From: Kutzneria chonburiensis
GTDB lineage: Bacteria > Actinomycetota > Actinomycetes > Mycobacteriales > Pseudonocardiaceae
Direction: 5' to 3'
Assembly: GCF_028622115.1 (NCBI RefSeq)
Contig: NZ_CP097263.1
Coordinates: 2,728,001-2,792,000 of the forward strand
Length of the DNA: 64,000 bases
Both the position numbers and the translations under genes were made by a program. Positions 43,265-51,889 of the stretch are shown piece by piece (positions within the stretch are counted from its first letter, which is position 1; each line of letters opens with the position of its first letter). The notes below the pieces were generated by a model. The model saw nothing but the letters and a program-made list of their open reading frames with translations. It did no database searches and had not been told where the DNA came from.

Positions 43265-44835
43265 TCCACGCCTTCCCCTAGGTGTGTCAAACGAAGCTGG
43301 AGCATGGCCGCGAACCGCTGCCCGCTGTCGTCGAGGTCGATCTCGCCGACCTCGGTGACCCGCTTGAGCCGGTAGCGGAAGGTGTTGACGTGCACGTAGG
43401 CCGCGGCGGCCGCGGCGGTGACGTCGCCGAACGCGTCCAGCCAGCAGCGCAGCGTCCGAACCAGTTCGGCATTGTGACGGGCGTCGTAGGCCTGCAATCG
43501 GGCGATCGGCCCGGCGACGGTGTCGCCGCGCGCGGCCATGAGGTCGTTGAGCTCCAACAACAACGCATCGATGTGCACATCGTCCACAGTGGCCACTCGA
43601 CGACAGCCGCCCTCGGTCAGCAGGACCCGCAGCGCACGATCGGCCCCGTCGCGAGAACGCCGGAGCCCGAACGCATCCAGCGCCGGCGGCCCGATGCCGA
43701 TCACCGCGGCGACCCGTTCGCCCATGCGGGCCAGGAATCCCTCCGCGAGGCGGATCGATCGCTCCCGAGAGTTCTCCTCTACGGGCACGATGGCGTACGC
43801 CACCTCACCCAGCAGCGCGACCGCCGATCTTGGCTGGACTGCCGCCAGGTGCACTGCCAGTGCGTCGGCGAACCGCTGGCCGTCCGCGGTCCGGCCGGCA
43901 TCGTCGTCCTCGCCGGACACGAGTCCCATGGCCAGCACCACCGCGGGCCGGCCGAGCAAACCCAGTCGTACCACCGCTTCCGGCGCGGCGGCCCCGCCCT
44001 CCAGCGCGGTGCTGACGAGATCGGTGCGCAGCCGGCGTTCGACGTCCGCCCCGGCGCGCAGCCGCAGCAGGTGCAGCGCAACGACTTTCGTCGCATCGAC
44101 CAGGGCCCGCGTGCGCTCCTCGCTCAGCGGCTCACGCACGGCCGCCCAGATCGAGCCCAAGACCTCGGTGCCCGCCCGGACGGCAACGGCCACCCGCGGC
44201 AGACCCGCCGCGGCCTCCTGAGCAGCAAGATCGATGTAGACGGGCTCACGCTCGCGGTGCAGCCGGTCGAACACGCCGTTGCGCTTCAACGCCAGAGTGA
44301 AACGAGCCGGCACCTGACGGCCGAGGATGGTCTCCACCCGGGACTCGTCGGCCTCGTCCTGCCGGCCCGAGAAGGCCAGCACGCGCGAGGCGGGGTCCTC
44401 GATCGTCACCGGCGCGTCCAGCAGCGCCGCGATCGCGTTGGCCACGGCGAACAGGTCCTCGGCCGGCTCCGGCGCGCCGATCTCGCCCTCGGCCAGCAGC
44501 GTCCGGAGCAGCGCGGCGAGCTGCGCCCAGGACGCGCCGTCAGCCAGCCCCAGCAGCGCGACCCCGGACTCCTCGGCGGCCCGCCGGACCGCCGGCGTCG
44601 CCTCGACCGGCCCCCTGATCACCAGGGCCTGGACACCGCGGCGACCGTGCGCGACCAGCAGTTCGGCGACGTCCTGGACACCGACGCCGAGCACGATCGC
44701 CTGCTCGGGAAAGTCCGAGCTGTCCTGCGGGTCGTGGATGACCACGCCGCCGAGCTGCTGCCGCCGCACCCCGGCGATCGGCTCCAGCAGCACGTCACCC
44801 AGGTCGTCGAGCACGCGCGCGATGCTGGTCGGCAT
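43261..44835 (-). CDS. PucR-family transcriptional regulator
   Basis: A 524-residue regulator. It has an N-terminal PucR purine-catabolism-type sensor domain (about 10-120), a central GGDEF-like degenerate domain and a C-terminal helix-turn-helix (GDVTAAAAAAYVHVNTFRYRLKRVTEV, of HTH_30 type). PucR proteins control nitrogen or amino-acid catabolism in response to metabolites. It is embedded within the operon rather than divergent, overlapping the fusion-peptidase start by 4 bp, so it probably regulates the operon it belongs to. Confidence 0.9.
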   Translation of the reverse strand: MPTSIARVLDDLGDVLLEPIAGVRRQQLGGVVIHDPQDSSDFPEQAIVLGVGVQDVAELLVAHGRRGVQALVIRGPVEATPAVRRAAEESGVALLGLADGASWAQLAALLRTLLAEGEIGAPEPAEDLFAVANAIAALLDAPVTIEDPASRVLAFSGRQDEADESRVETILGRQVPARFTLALKRNGVFDRLHREREPVYIDLAAQEAAAGLPRVAVAVRAGTEVLGSIWAAVREPLSEERTRALVDATKVVALHLLRLRAGADVERRLRTDLVSTALEGGAAAPEAVVRLGLLGRPAVVLAMGLVSGEDDDAGRTADGQRFADALAVHLAAVQPRSAVALLGEVAYAIVPVEENSRERSIRLAEGFLARMGERVAAVIGIGPPALDAFGLRRSRDGADRALRVLLTEGGCRRVATVDDVHIDALLLELNDLMAARGDTVAGPIARLQAYDARHNAELVRTLRCWLDAFGDVTAAAAAAYVHVNTFRYRLKRVTEVGEIDLDDSGQRFAAMLQLRLTHLGEGVE

Positions 44836-44888
44836 CGTCCGACCGTAACCCTCCGGTCCGCCGGCCCGTTAGTGCCGATCGACGGGAT

Positions 44889-46010
44889 TCACCCGGCAAA
44901 TTCGTCGGCTCGGACGAACTCACGGGCCGTCGTGACCTCGGCCAACCGCTCCGGGATCGGCGTCACGCCGATGCCGGGCCCGGCCGGCACCGGCAACTGG
45001 CCGTTGACCAGCACAAACGGCTCGGTGATGTCGGTGCGGTAGTAGCGGCTGGAGCCCGAGGTGTCGCCGGGCAGGGTGAAGCCCGGTAGCGCTGCCAGCG
45101 CCACGTTGGCCGCCCGCCCGATGCCGGTCTCGAGCATGCCGCCGCACCACACCGGAACACCGTTCGCCTCGCAGACGTCGTGGATACGCCGAGCCTCCAG
45201 GTAGCCGCCGACCCGCGACGGCTTGATGTTGACGATCCGGCACGCGCCGACCTTGATCGCCGCCGCGGCCGACTGCGCGGAGACGATGGACTCGTCCAGG
45301 CAGATCGGGGTCCGGATGTGCCGGGCCAGCTCGGCGTGTCCGAGCACGTCCTCCTCGTCCAGCGGCTGCTCGATCAGCAGCAGGTTGAACGGGTCGAGCT
45401 GGGCCAGCCGCTGGGTGTCGGCCAGGGTGTAGGCGGTGTTGGCGTCGACCTGGAGCAGCACGTCGTCGTCGAAGCGCTCCCGCACCGCGCGGACCGGCTC
45501 GACGTCCCAGCCGGGCTCGATCTTGAGCTTGATCCGGACGTAGCCCTCGTCGAGGTAGCCGGCGACCGCGTCGAGCAGCTGCGGCACGGAATCCATGATG
45601 CCGACCGACACCCCGCAGTCCACAGAGTCCTTTGTGGACCCGAGCGCGACCGAAAGGGGCATGTCGTGCGCGCGGAGTTCCGCGTCGAGGACGGCGGTTT
45701 CCAGGGCGGCCTTGGCCATCCGGTGGCCCTTGAACTTCGCCAGCAGCGGCGCGACCTGATGCGCGGAGATGTCGCCCGCGCGCAGCAAAGTCGGGACGAG
45801 GTAGGTCCGCAGCACGTCCGCCACGCCGTTGACATATTCGGAGGAGTAGACCGGGTCGAGCAGCGCGCCGCATTCGCCCCAGCCCTCGGCCGTCGGCGTG
45901 ATCACGCGCAGCACGAGGATCTCCCGTGCTTCCTGCGTGCCGAAGGACGTGCGGAACGGCGACACCAGCGGCATCCGCAGCCGCAGCAGCTCAACGCCAC
46001 TGATCTTCAC
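44889..46010 (-). CDS. N-succinylamino-acid racemase (enolase superfamily, MenC/NSAR type)
   Basis: A 373-residue muconate-lactonising-subgroup enzyme. A capping domain (1-120) precedes the barrel, which has IKLKIEPG (KxK, first catalytic Lys), the Mg ligands LLQVDAN (Asp), LIEQPL (Glu) and CLDESI (Asp), and NIKPSRVGG (second catalytic Lys). This subgroup interconverts N-succinyl-D- and L-amino acids, or makes o-succinylbenzoate. No menaquinone genes are near, whereas a GNAT transferase and M20 hydrolase are directly upstream, as in the Geobacillus D-to-L amino-acid pathway. ATG 46010 overlaps the GNAT stop (ATGA). Confidence 0.9.
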   Translation of the reverse strand: MKISGVELLRLRMPLVSPFRTSFGTQEAREILVLRVITPTAEGWGECGALLDPVYSSEYVNGVADVLRTYLVPTLLRAGDISAHQVAPLLAKFKGHRMAKAALETAVLDAELRAHDMPLSVALGSTKDSVDCGVSVGIMDSVPQLLDAVAGYLDEGYVRIKLKIEPGWDVEPVRAVRERFDDDVLLQVDANTAYTLADTQRLAQLDPFNLLLIEQPLDEEDVLGHAELARHIRTPICLDESIVSAQSAAAAIKVGACRIVNIKPSRVGGYLEARRIHDVCEANGVPVWCGGMLETGIGRAANVALAALPGFTLPGDTSGSSRYYRTDITEPFVLVNGQLPVPAGPGIGVTPIPERLAEVTTAREFVRADEFAG

Positions 46011-46750
46011 TGTTGCTCCCTCACGATCACGTACGCGCCTTGTTCAAAGCCGACCACCTCGGCGCCGTCGTCCAGCAGGCCGCCCAGAATCTGGCGGGAC
46101 GCGGACCGCCAGGACCGGGCCAGTGCCGGGTCCGTCCGACGCAGCGCCTCGATGTCGGGCGGGGTCGCGATGAGCAAAACCGGCCCGTCGGCCTTGCCCT
46201 CCAAAGGTTCCCCATCGTCCCCTATGGACAGTGCCGGCACACCCGGGCCAGGTTCAGTCCACTGGGGACCACCCACGAGATCCCAGTGCACCATCAACCG
46301 GTCCGACTTGTCGGCCCCGTTGATGGCGTCGGGCATCGCGCCGTAGAAGTCGGGCAGGTAGCTCACCGGCCGAGCGCCGAGCTTGGCCAGGTTGAAGTGC
46401 GCGTTGCGGCGCACCAGCGGGTCGAACGTCCAGGAGATCGTCTTCAGCCCGTGGCGCAGCGCCCACTCCCGCTGGTGCTGCTTCAACGCGTACCCGATGC
46501 CCTGGCCGGCCCCGATCACGCCGGTGATGTGGCTGTGCAGGCCGTCGTGCCCGAGAAACCCGAAGCTCGCGCCTGTGAGCACGCCGTCCTCGCTCGCGGC
46601 GGCCACGTAGTTGCCGGTCACGGCCATGGCCCGCAGCAGTTCCGGCGCGACCGGCCGGTCCGCTCGTCCCCAGATCGACGCGAAGAGGTCGGCCACCGCC
46701 ACCAGGTCGGCCACCTCGGTCACTTCACGGATCACCGTCACGGCGACCAT
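46007..46750 (-). CDS. GNAT acyltransferase, probable D-amino-acid N-succinyltransferase
   Basis: A 247-residue GNAT-fold protein of the COG3375 type. The segment VIGAGQGIGYALKQHQREWALRHGL is the acyl-CoA binding loop, followed by TISWTFDPLVRRNAHFNLAKLGA, typical of this subgroup. In Geobacillus kaustophilus the orthologous gene beside NSAR transfers succinyl from succinyl-CoA to D-amino acids. The same adjacency and ATGA coupling here make this the best prediction. Start at 46750, 61 bp downstream of the M20 gene end. Confidence 0.82.
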   Translation of the reverse strand: MVAVTVIREVTEVADLVAVADLFASIWGRADRPVAPELLRAMAVTGNYVAAASEDGVLTGASFGFLGHDGLHSHITGVIGAGQGIGYALKQHQREWALRHGLKTISWTFDPLVRRNAHFNLAKLGARPVSYLPDFYGAMPDAINGADKSDRLMVHWDLVGGPQWTEPGPGVPALSIGDDGEPLEGKADGPVLLIATPPDIEALRRTDPALARSWRSASRQILGGLLDDGAEVVGFEQGAYVIVREQQ

Positions 46751-46811
46751 CCTCGGCCGCCGGCCGGCGCGTGTGTTCGTCGTGCCGCACGAAAACGCGC
46801 CGGCCGATTCG

Positions 46812-47900
46812 TCAACGCGAACCTAGGACGGCCTTGAGCAGGGCGACGAGCAGCGCCGTCCGCTTCGGGATCTCCTCCACGATCACGTGCTCGTGGTCGG
46901 CATGCGCGCCGTCGCCGACCGCGCCGAGGCCGTCGAGCGTCGGAATGCCCACCCCGGCGGTGAAGTTGCCGTCCGAAGCGCCGCCGACGGCCGTCTCCGG
47001 CAGCTCGCCGAGCCCGAGCTCGGTGGCCAAGCCAGACGCCAGCCGGAACAGCTCGGCCGACGACGCCGTGTCCAGCGGCGGCCGGTTGATGCCGCCCTCG
47101 ATGCGAACCTCAGCCCCGTCGAGCACGGGCGTCAGCCGCCGGATGGCCTCGTCCACCCGAACCTGCTCGTCCCGATCCCAGGCCCGGACGTCCACCGAGA
47201 CCACGGCTTCCGCCGGCACGGTGTTCGACGTGGTGCCGGCGCTGAGCACCGTCGGCACGACCGTGGTGCCGCGGCCGGCATCGCCCAGCTTGGACACCGC
47301 GAGGATCTGGTGGGCGATCTCGATCCCCGCGTTGATCCCCTTCTCCGGCTCCAGCCCGGCGTGGGAAGCCTTGCCCGCCACCACGATCCGGTAGATCGAC
47401 GTGCCCTTGCGGCGGGTCTTCAACGCCCCGCCCGGCCCGGACGCCTCCAGCACGAACGCCGCCGCGCAGCCCCGCGCCTCTTCCTCGATCAACGCGCGGG
47501 ACCGCAGCGAGCCGAGCTCCTCGTCACCGGTGATCAGGATCGACACGCCGTCCCGGTCCTCCAGCGCCGCGACGGCGTGCAGGGCCATCACCAGGCCGGT
47601 CTTCATGTCGAAGCAGCCCGGCCCGCGCAACACCCCGTCCTTGATGGAGAACGGGTGCGTGGCAAGGGATCCATGCGGCCAGACCGTGTCGTGGTGGCCG
47701 AGCAGCAGCACCTTCGGCGTGTCGCCGAACCGCCAGCGCAGGTGCGTGCAGCCGTCGGTCACGATGCGCTCCGGCTCGGCGTCGAGCAGCCGCCGGCCGA
47801 CCGCCGCCACCAGGTCGGCGCTGCGCGCCACCGCATCGTGATCCGACGACGGTGACTCGAACCGCACCAGTTCCTCGATGTCCGCCAGCAGATCCGTCAT
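46812..47900 (-). CDS. M20-family metallohydrolase, probable N-succinyl-L-amino-acid hydrolase
   Basis: A 362-residue zinc carboxypeptidase/deacylase of the M20 (glutamate carboxypeptidase/ArgE) family. Metal sites are in LLGHHDTVWP (His, Asp), GPGCFDMKTG (bridging Asp), ITGDEELGS (catalytic Glu plus ligand) and the final His in DHEHVIVEE. It would remove succinate from the L-isomer made by the racemase, making the conversion irreversible. ATG 47900 overlaps the D-aminoacylase stop (ATGA 47897-47900). Confidence 0.88.
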   Translation of the reverse strand: MTDLLADIEELVRFESPSSDHDAVARSADLVAAVGRRLLDAEPERIVTDGCTHLRWRFGDTPKVLLLGHHDTVWPHGSLATHPFSIKDGVLRGPGCFDMKTGLVMALHAVAALEDRDGVSILITGDEELGSLRSRALIEEEARGCAAAFVLEASGPGGALKTRRKGTSIYRIVVAGKASHAGLEPEKGINAGIEIAHQILAVSKLGDAGRGTTVVPTVLSAGTTSNTVPAEAVVSVDVRAWDRDEQVRVDEAIRRLTPVLDGAEVRIEGGINRPPLDTASSAELFRLASGLATELGLGELPETAVGGASDGNFTAGVGIPTLDGLGAVGDGAHADHEHVIVEEIPKRTALLVALLKAVLGSR

Positions 47901-49372
47901 CGTGCCTCCCCACGCAGCGGCTGCCCCGGCAGCGCGTCCACTTGCAATTCCCCTTGCCGGACAACGGAAGTCCCGGCCACGAACAGGTGCCGCACGCCGA
48001 CCGACGGCCGCAGCGGGTCGGTGTAGGTGGCGGCGTCGGTGATGCGCTCCGGGTCGAGCACGACGATGTCGGCGTCGGCCCCGACCCCGAGATGCCCCTT
48101 GGCCCTGGCCCCCGGCGCGCAGTCGTCCAGCAGCCGCGCCGGCAGGTAGGAGCAGCGCCGGAACGCCTCCAGCCAGGTCCAGGCCCCGCTCTCCCGGACC
48201 ATCAGCCGTAGCGTCTTGGCGAACGTGCCCGACGCGCGCGGATGGGTCGACCCGCCCGGCGGCAGCGGCCACTCGGTGCTGTCGTAGCTGCCGTCCGGCC
48301 AGAACAGCGGCATCGCGTCGCTGGCCACGATCGAGTCCGGGAAGCCCAGCGTGCGGCGCAGCATCGCCTGGTCGGCCTCTTGGCTTTCGTCGAGGAACTC
48401 CATCAGGCAGGGCGCACTCGGGTTGTCCGCGCGCAGCTGGAGCAGCCGCTTCTCGTCCGCGACCCGCTCCCCCGTCTCGACCACGATGATGTTGGACGGG
48501 CGCAGGCCCCTCATCCGGAGGCGTTCCGGGGCGATGAACGCCGCACCGATCGCCGTGCTGCCCGCGCCGTAGGGATAGGCCTCGAGGGTGACGCGGGAGC
48601 CCAGTTTCCGCGCTCTCTCCATCGTGCCCAGCACACGGTCGACGTGACGGCCCGAGGTGCTGTTGACGTGGCAGTGGTGCATCGCCGCGCCGGTCTCCCC
48701 GGCCGCCCGGGCGATCTCCTCCGAGCCGTCGATCGGCGTCGCCGGATCAACCTCGGTCAGCTCGCGGACATGCGTGTACGTCGGCACGCCGGCTTTCGCC
48801 GCCAGCTCCGCCACCGCGAGGAATTCCGCCGGGTCGGACATCGGGGCGTACCCCAGCAGCACCCCGATGCCCAGCGCCCCGGCCGCGATCTCGTTCTCCA
48901 GCACCGACAACCACGCCGTCAGCTCCGCCGGCGACGACGACCGCCGCCACGCTTCGTTACCCAGCATCGCCAGGCTGCTGCTGACCCTCGCGTCCGTTTT
49001 CACCCCGAGCAGCACCTGCGCCCGCGCCCCGCTCCACGACGCCGAGAACCCGTAGTGCAGCGGCCGGCCCGCCTGCGCCGCCTCCGCGTATCCCCGCTCG
49101 ATCGGGCTGACGCCGGCCTCCAGGTCCAGGGCCGTCGTCACCCCGTCCATCGCCTGCATGCGGTGGCCGGCGATGGAGTGCACGTGACTGTGCACGTCGA
49201 CGAAGCCCGGTCCCACCACCAGCCCGGTCACGTCCACCACCGCCGCACCCGGTGGCGCGTCCAGCCCGGGGCCGACCGCCGCGATCTTGCCGTCGGTGAT
49301 CAGCACGTCCGCCGGCCCGTCGAACCCGGCGCCCGGATCGATCACCCGGCCGCCCCGCAGCAGTGTGTCCAT
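47897..49372 (-). CDS. N-acyl-D-amino-acid deacylase (amidohydrolase superfamily)
   Basis: A 491-residue amidohydrolase of the D-aminoacylase family. It has an N-terminal beta-sandwich (VIDPGAGFDGPADVLITDGK), metal-binding GFVDVHSHVHS, further ligand His in PTYTHVRE and AAMHHCHVN, and the C-terminal LGVGADADIVVLD. It releases D-amino acids from N-acyl-D-amino acids, supplying the transferase-racemase-hydrolase chain encoded downstream. Start at 49372, 18 bp after the MarR stop; it is the first metabolic gene of the minus-strand operon. Confidence 0.88.
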   Translation of the reverse strand: MDTLLRGGRVIDPGAGFDGPADVLITDGKIAAVGPGLDAPPGAAVVDVTGLVVGPGFVDVHSHVHSIAGHRMQAMDGVTTALDLEAGVSPIERGYAEAAQAGRPLHYGFSASWSGARAQVLLGVKTDARVSSSLAMLGNEAWRRSSSPAELTAWLSVLENEIAAGALGIGVLLGYAPMSDPAEFLAVAELAAKAGVPTYTHVRELTEVDPATPIDGSEEIARAAGETGAAMHHCHVNSTSGRHVDRVLGTMERARKLGSRVTLEAYPYGAGSTAIGAAFIAPERLRMRGLRPSNIIVVETGERVADEKRLLQLRADNPSAPCLMEFLDESQEADQAMLRRTLGFPDSIVASDAMPLFWPDGSYDSTEWPLPPGGSTHPRASGTFAKTLRLMVRESGAWTWLEAFRRCSYLPARLLDDCAPGARAKGHLGVGADADIVVLDPERITDAATYTDPLRPSVGVRHLFVAGTSVVRQGELQVDALPGQPLRGEAR

Positions 49373-49390
49373 GCCTCGACCCTAAACGTC

Positions 49391-49828
49391 CTACCCCTGC
49401 GACCTCGAGGCCCGCACGATCGTCTCCAGCGCCGCACGGAGCTGATCACCGGCGGCCACGGCCACCGGCTCCAGGAACTCCTGCTCCGCCGCCAGCGCCG
49501 CGACACGGGCCTTGCGCCTGGTCTCCATGCCGTGCTCGGTCAGCTCGACCACGTTGCGGCGGCGGTCGTCGACATGCGGGTGACGCGAGACCAGGTCCTT
49601 GCGCTCCAACGAGTCCAGCAGCGCGACCATGGTGCTGCGGTCGATGCCCAGCCGCTGCGCCGCCTGCTGCTGCGAACCCAGCTCAAGCGCGGAGAGCACG
49701 TTCAGCACCGCCAACTCCTTGCCGGACAGGTCGTAGGGCAGCAGCGCCGCCTCGGTCAGCTCGGAGATCCGCTGGTTGGCGTGCTTGAGCAGGTACGCGA
49801 GCCGGGGGCTCGCCTGGTCGCTGGACAC
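49391..49828 (-). CDS. MarR-family regulator heading the D-amino-acid operon
   Basis: A 145-residue MarR protein with a winged helix: LGSQQQAAQRLGIDRSTMVALLDSLERKDLVSRHPHVDDRRRNVV. Dimerisation helices lie at both ends. It is divergent from the SDR gene (49917); the 88-bp gap carries two copies of CTGATKGTCAGC. It likely represses both directions, and its own gene is first in the operon running to 40058. Confidence 0.9.
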   Translation of the reverse strand: MSSDQASPRLAYLLKHANQRISELTEAALLPYDLSGKELAVLNVLSALELGSQQQAAQRLGIDRSTMVALLDSLERKDLVSRHPHVDDRRRNVVELTEHGMETRRKARVAALAAEQEFLEPVAVAAGDQLRAALETIVRASRSQG

Positions 49829-49848
49829 CCGGATGATCCTATCGCTAC

Positions 49849-49893
49849 GCTGATTGTCAGCTCTACTGATGATTTTAGAACCTGATGGTCAGC
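49849..49893. promoter_or_regulatory. Two MarR operators in the MarR/SDR intergenic region
   Basis: GCTGA-TTG-TCAGC (49849-49861) and CTGA-TGG-TCAGC (49882-49893) repeat with 32-bp spacing (three turns). The first is a perfect palindrome. They lie between the divergent MarR (start 49828) and SDR (start 49917) genes. Confidence 0.75.
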
Positions 49894-49916
49894 ACAGAAA
49901 ACCGTGAGGAGCCCTG

Positions 49917-50831
49917 ATGATCCTGGTGACCGGCGGACTCGGCTTCATCGGCACCCACACCGCCCGCGCCCTGCTCGACCTGGGCCAACCCTGCGTGCTC
50001 GCGCAGCGCCGGCCGGTCGAACAGCCACCCGTGCCGGCGGAAGTCGCGCGGGTCGACATCAACGACCTCGACTCGTTACGAGCGGTCGGCGACCGCCACA
50101 AGATCACCGGCATCGTGCACCTCGCCGGGTCGATGCCCTGGCCGGTCACCGACGAACAGCCGGTCGAGGCCGCCCGTCGGGCCGTCGGCAGCCTGTTCAA
50201 CGTGCTCCGGGTGGCGGCCGACTGGGGCGTCGACCGGGTCGGCATCGCCAGCACCATCGGCGTGTACGGCGGCGTCACCGCGGACCCGTTCACCGAGGAC
50301 CTGCCGCTGCCGATGACCTCAGGCCACGTCATCCCGGCGTTCAAGAAGATCGGCGAGCTGCTGTCCGGCCATCTCGCCGACGCGGCCGGCCTCGACATCG
50401 TGACGTATCGCATCGGCGCCGTCTGGGGTCCCCGCGGCCGCCCCGTCGACCCCTTCTCCGCCGCGTCGCAGCTCGTGCACGCCGCCGCCCGTAGCACCGT
50501 TCCCGACACCAAGGCGCGGGCCGGCGACGCCTTGGACCTCTGCTACGCCCCGGACTGCGGCCGAGCCATCGCCCTGCTCCAGACCGCCGAGCGACTCAAC
50601 CACCGCACGTACAACGTCGCCTCGGGCCGCGCCACCACCAACGCCGAGATCACCGCCGCCATCCGCAAGGTCGCCCCCGACGCCGCGGTCGATCTCCCCG
50701 CCGGTGGCATCGCCTACCCGCGGCTCGACATCACCCGCGTCCACCAGGACACCGGCTACCTCCCCGAATACGACACCGAGCGCGCCGTCGCCGACTACCT
50801 CTCCTGGCTGCGCGCCGGCAATCCGCGCTGA
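49917..50831 (+). CDS. NAD-dependent epimerase/dehydratase (extended SDR)
   Basis: A 304-residue Rossmann-fold SDR. GGLGFIGTHTA is the NAD-binding glycine motif; VHLAGSMPW fits the substrate strand; in VIPAFKKIGELL a Lys stands at the active-site position, but the usual Tyr of YxxxK is replaced (HVIPAFKKI). An atypical extended SDR, so activity may be reductive, isomerising or lost. GTGAGGAGCCCTG gives a good ribosome-binding site before ATG 49917. Under MarR control by position. Confidence 0.8.
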   Translation: MILVTGGLGFIGTHTARALLDLGQPCVLAQRRPVEQPPVPAEVARVDINDLDSLRAVGDRHKITGIVHLAGSMPWPVTDEQPVEAARRAVGSLFNVLRVAADWGVDRVGIASTIGVYGGVTADPFTEDLPLPMTSGHVIPAFKKIGELLSGHLADAAGLDIVTYRIGAVWGPRGRPVDPFSAASQLVHAAARSTVPDTKARAGDALDLCYAPDCGRAIALLQTAERLNHRTYNVASGRATTNAEITAAIRKVAPDAAVDLPAGGIAYPRLDITRVHQDTGYLPEYDTERAVADYLSWLRAGNPR

Positions 50832-50845
50832 TCGGTGCGAACCAA

Positions 50846-50911
50846 CTCCCAGCACCACCCCACCCACCGCCACCCTTCCCGGCACATGCGGTCCGGATGT
50901 GCCGCTGGGAG
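50846..50911. terminator. Two-stem terminator between SDR and secreted protein genes
   Basis: CTCCCAGC (50846-50853) pairs with GCTGGGAG (50904-50911). An inner CGGCACAT/ATGTGCCG stem (50880-50887 with 50897-50904) shares one base with it. It lies in the gap between converging genes ending at 50831 and 50942. Confidence 0.65.
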
Positions 50912-50941
50912 GCAACAACGACGCGCATGTGACATTTCGGG

Positions 50942-51850
50942 TCAGGCGTGGCAGGCCCAGGTCGTGGCGACACCGGCCGATGAGCCGAGCACGGTGCCGT
51001 CGTCGGCCACCGAGCCGAGATCCGTGCCGGACCCGAGCTGGTGCACGGAGCCGTCGGCGGTGACGACCGCGGCCTGGCCGGCGTAGGTGCCGGCCACCAG
51101 GCCGCTGCGGTTGACCGACACGGCGTCGAAGCCGGAAGGCAGCAAGCGTGGGGTGCCGGTGGCGTCCCACAGGACGGAACGGTGGTCAGCGCCGGCGGTG
51201 CCGATGATCCAGCTGCCGGCAGCGGCGGTGGTCCACGAATCCGTGGTGCCGGTCGGCAGCGTCAGCACCGTGGCGGAGCCGCCGAGGAAGGTGGCGGCGC
51301 GGGTGTGGCCGTCGGTGGTGGCCCAGTCGAGCACGAGCCGGCGGTCGTCGGTGATGCCGGAGAGAGTCCGGAACTGGTCGGCGTGGACAAGGACCTCGGT
51401 GGGCTTGCCGGTGGAGCCGTCGGTCCACACGAGGTAGCGCCGCTGCCCGGCATTGGGACCGGTGGCGAAGCCGGCGACGTCGCCGCGCTGGTTGACGCCA
51501 CGAACGTCGCCGTTGGTGGCCCCGATCGGCAGCGTGTACGAGGTGAACTGCCCGTTCCTAACGGTGATCGCCTGCTGCGGCGACGAGACGGTGCCGGCAG
51601 CCCGGCCCGAACCGTCGGCGCCGCGCAGGTGGAGTTGGGTGGCGGTGCCGGGCAGGGCGGTCGACGTGAAGGTGCCGTTCTGCCAACGCAAAAGCTGGCC
51701 GTCCCCGAAACCGAGGATGTCACCGGGAGCGGCGAGCACCTGGGCGGTGCCGGAGTGCGACAACGACGTTGCGGTCCACGTGCACTCGCCGGCCGACGCC
51801 GTACCGGTGGTCAAGGTCGAAGCCAACAACGCCAACGCAAGTACCCGCAT
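50942..51850 (-). CDS. Secreted repeat-rich protein of unknown function
   Basis: A 302-residue exported protein with signal peptide VLALALLASTLTTGTASA. The body is made of repeating short strands with G-D-x-x-G turns (NQRGDVAGFATG, VNRSGLVAGTYAG, ADDGTVLGSSAG), typical of HAF-type/beta-propeller extracellular proteins. Two cysteines, one near each end (ECTW, TWACHA), may form a disulfide. No enzyme motif. ATG 51850 is preferred because a GGGGGGA ribosome-binding site lies just upstream; an ATG at 51865 would lie ahead of it. Confidence 0.7.
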   Translation of the reverse strand: MRVLALALLASTLTTGTASAGECTWTATSLSHSGTAQVLAAPGDILGFGDGQLLRWQNGTFTSTALPGTATQLHLRGADGSGRAAGTVSSPQQAITVRNGQFTSYTLPIGATNGDVRGVNQRGDVAGFATGPNAGQRRYLVWTDGSTGKPTEVLVHADQFRTLSGITDDRRLVLDWATTDGHTRAATFLGGSATVLTLPTGTTDSWTTAAAGSWIIGTAGADHRSVLWDATGTPRLLPSGFDAVSVNRSGLVAGTYAGQAAVVTADGSVHQLGSGTDLGSVADDGTVLGSSAGVATTWACHA

Positions 51851-51889
51851 GCGGTCCCCCCACACAGTGATCTTCGGCTGCGCGGGACC

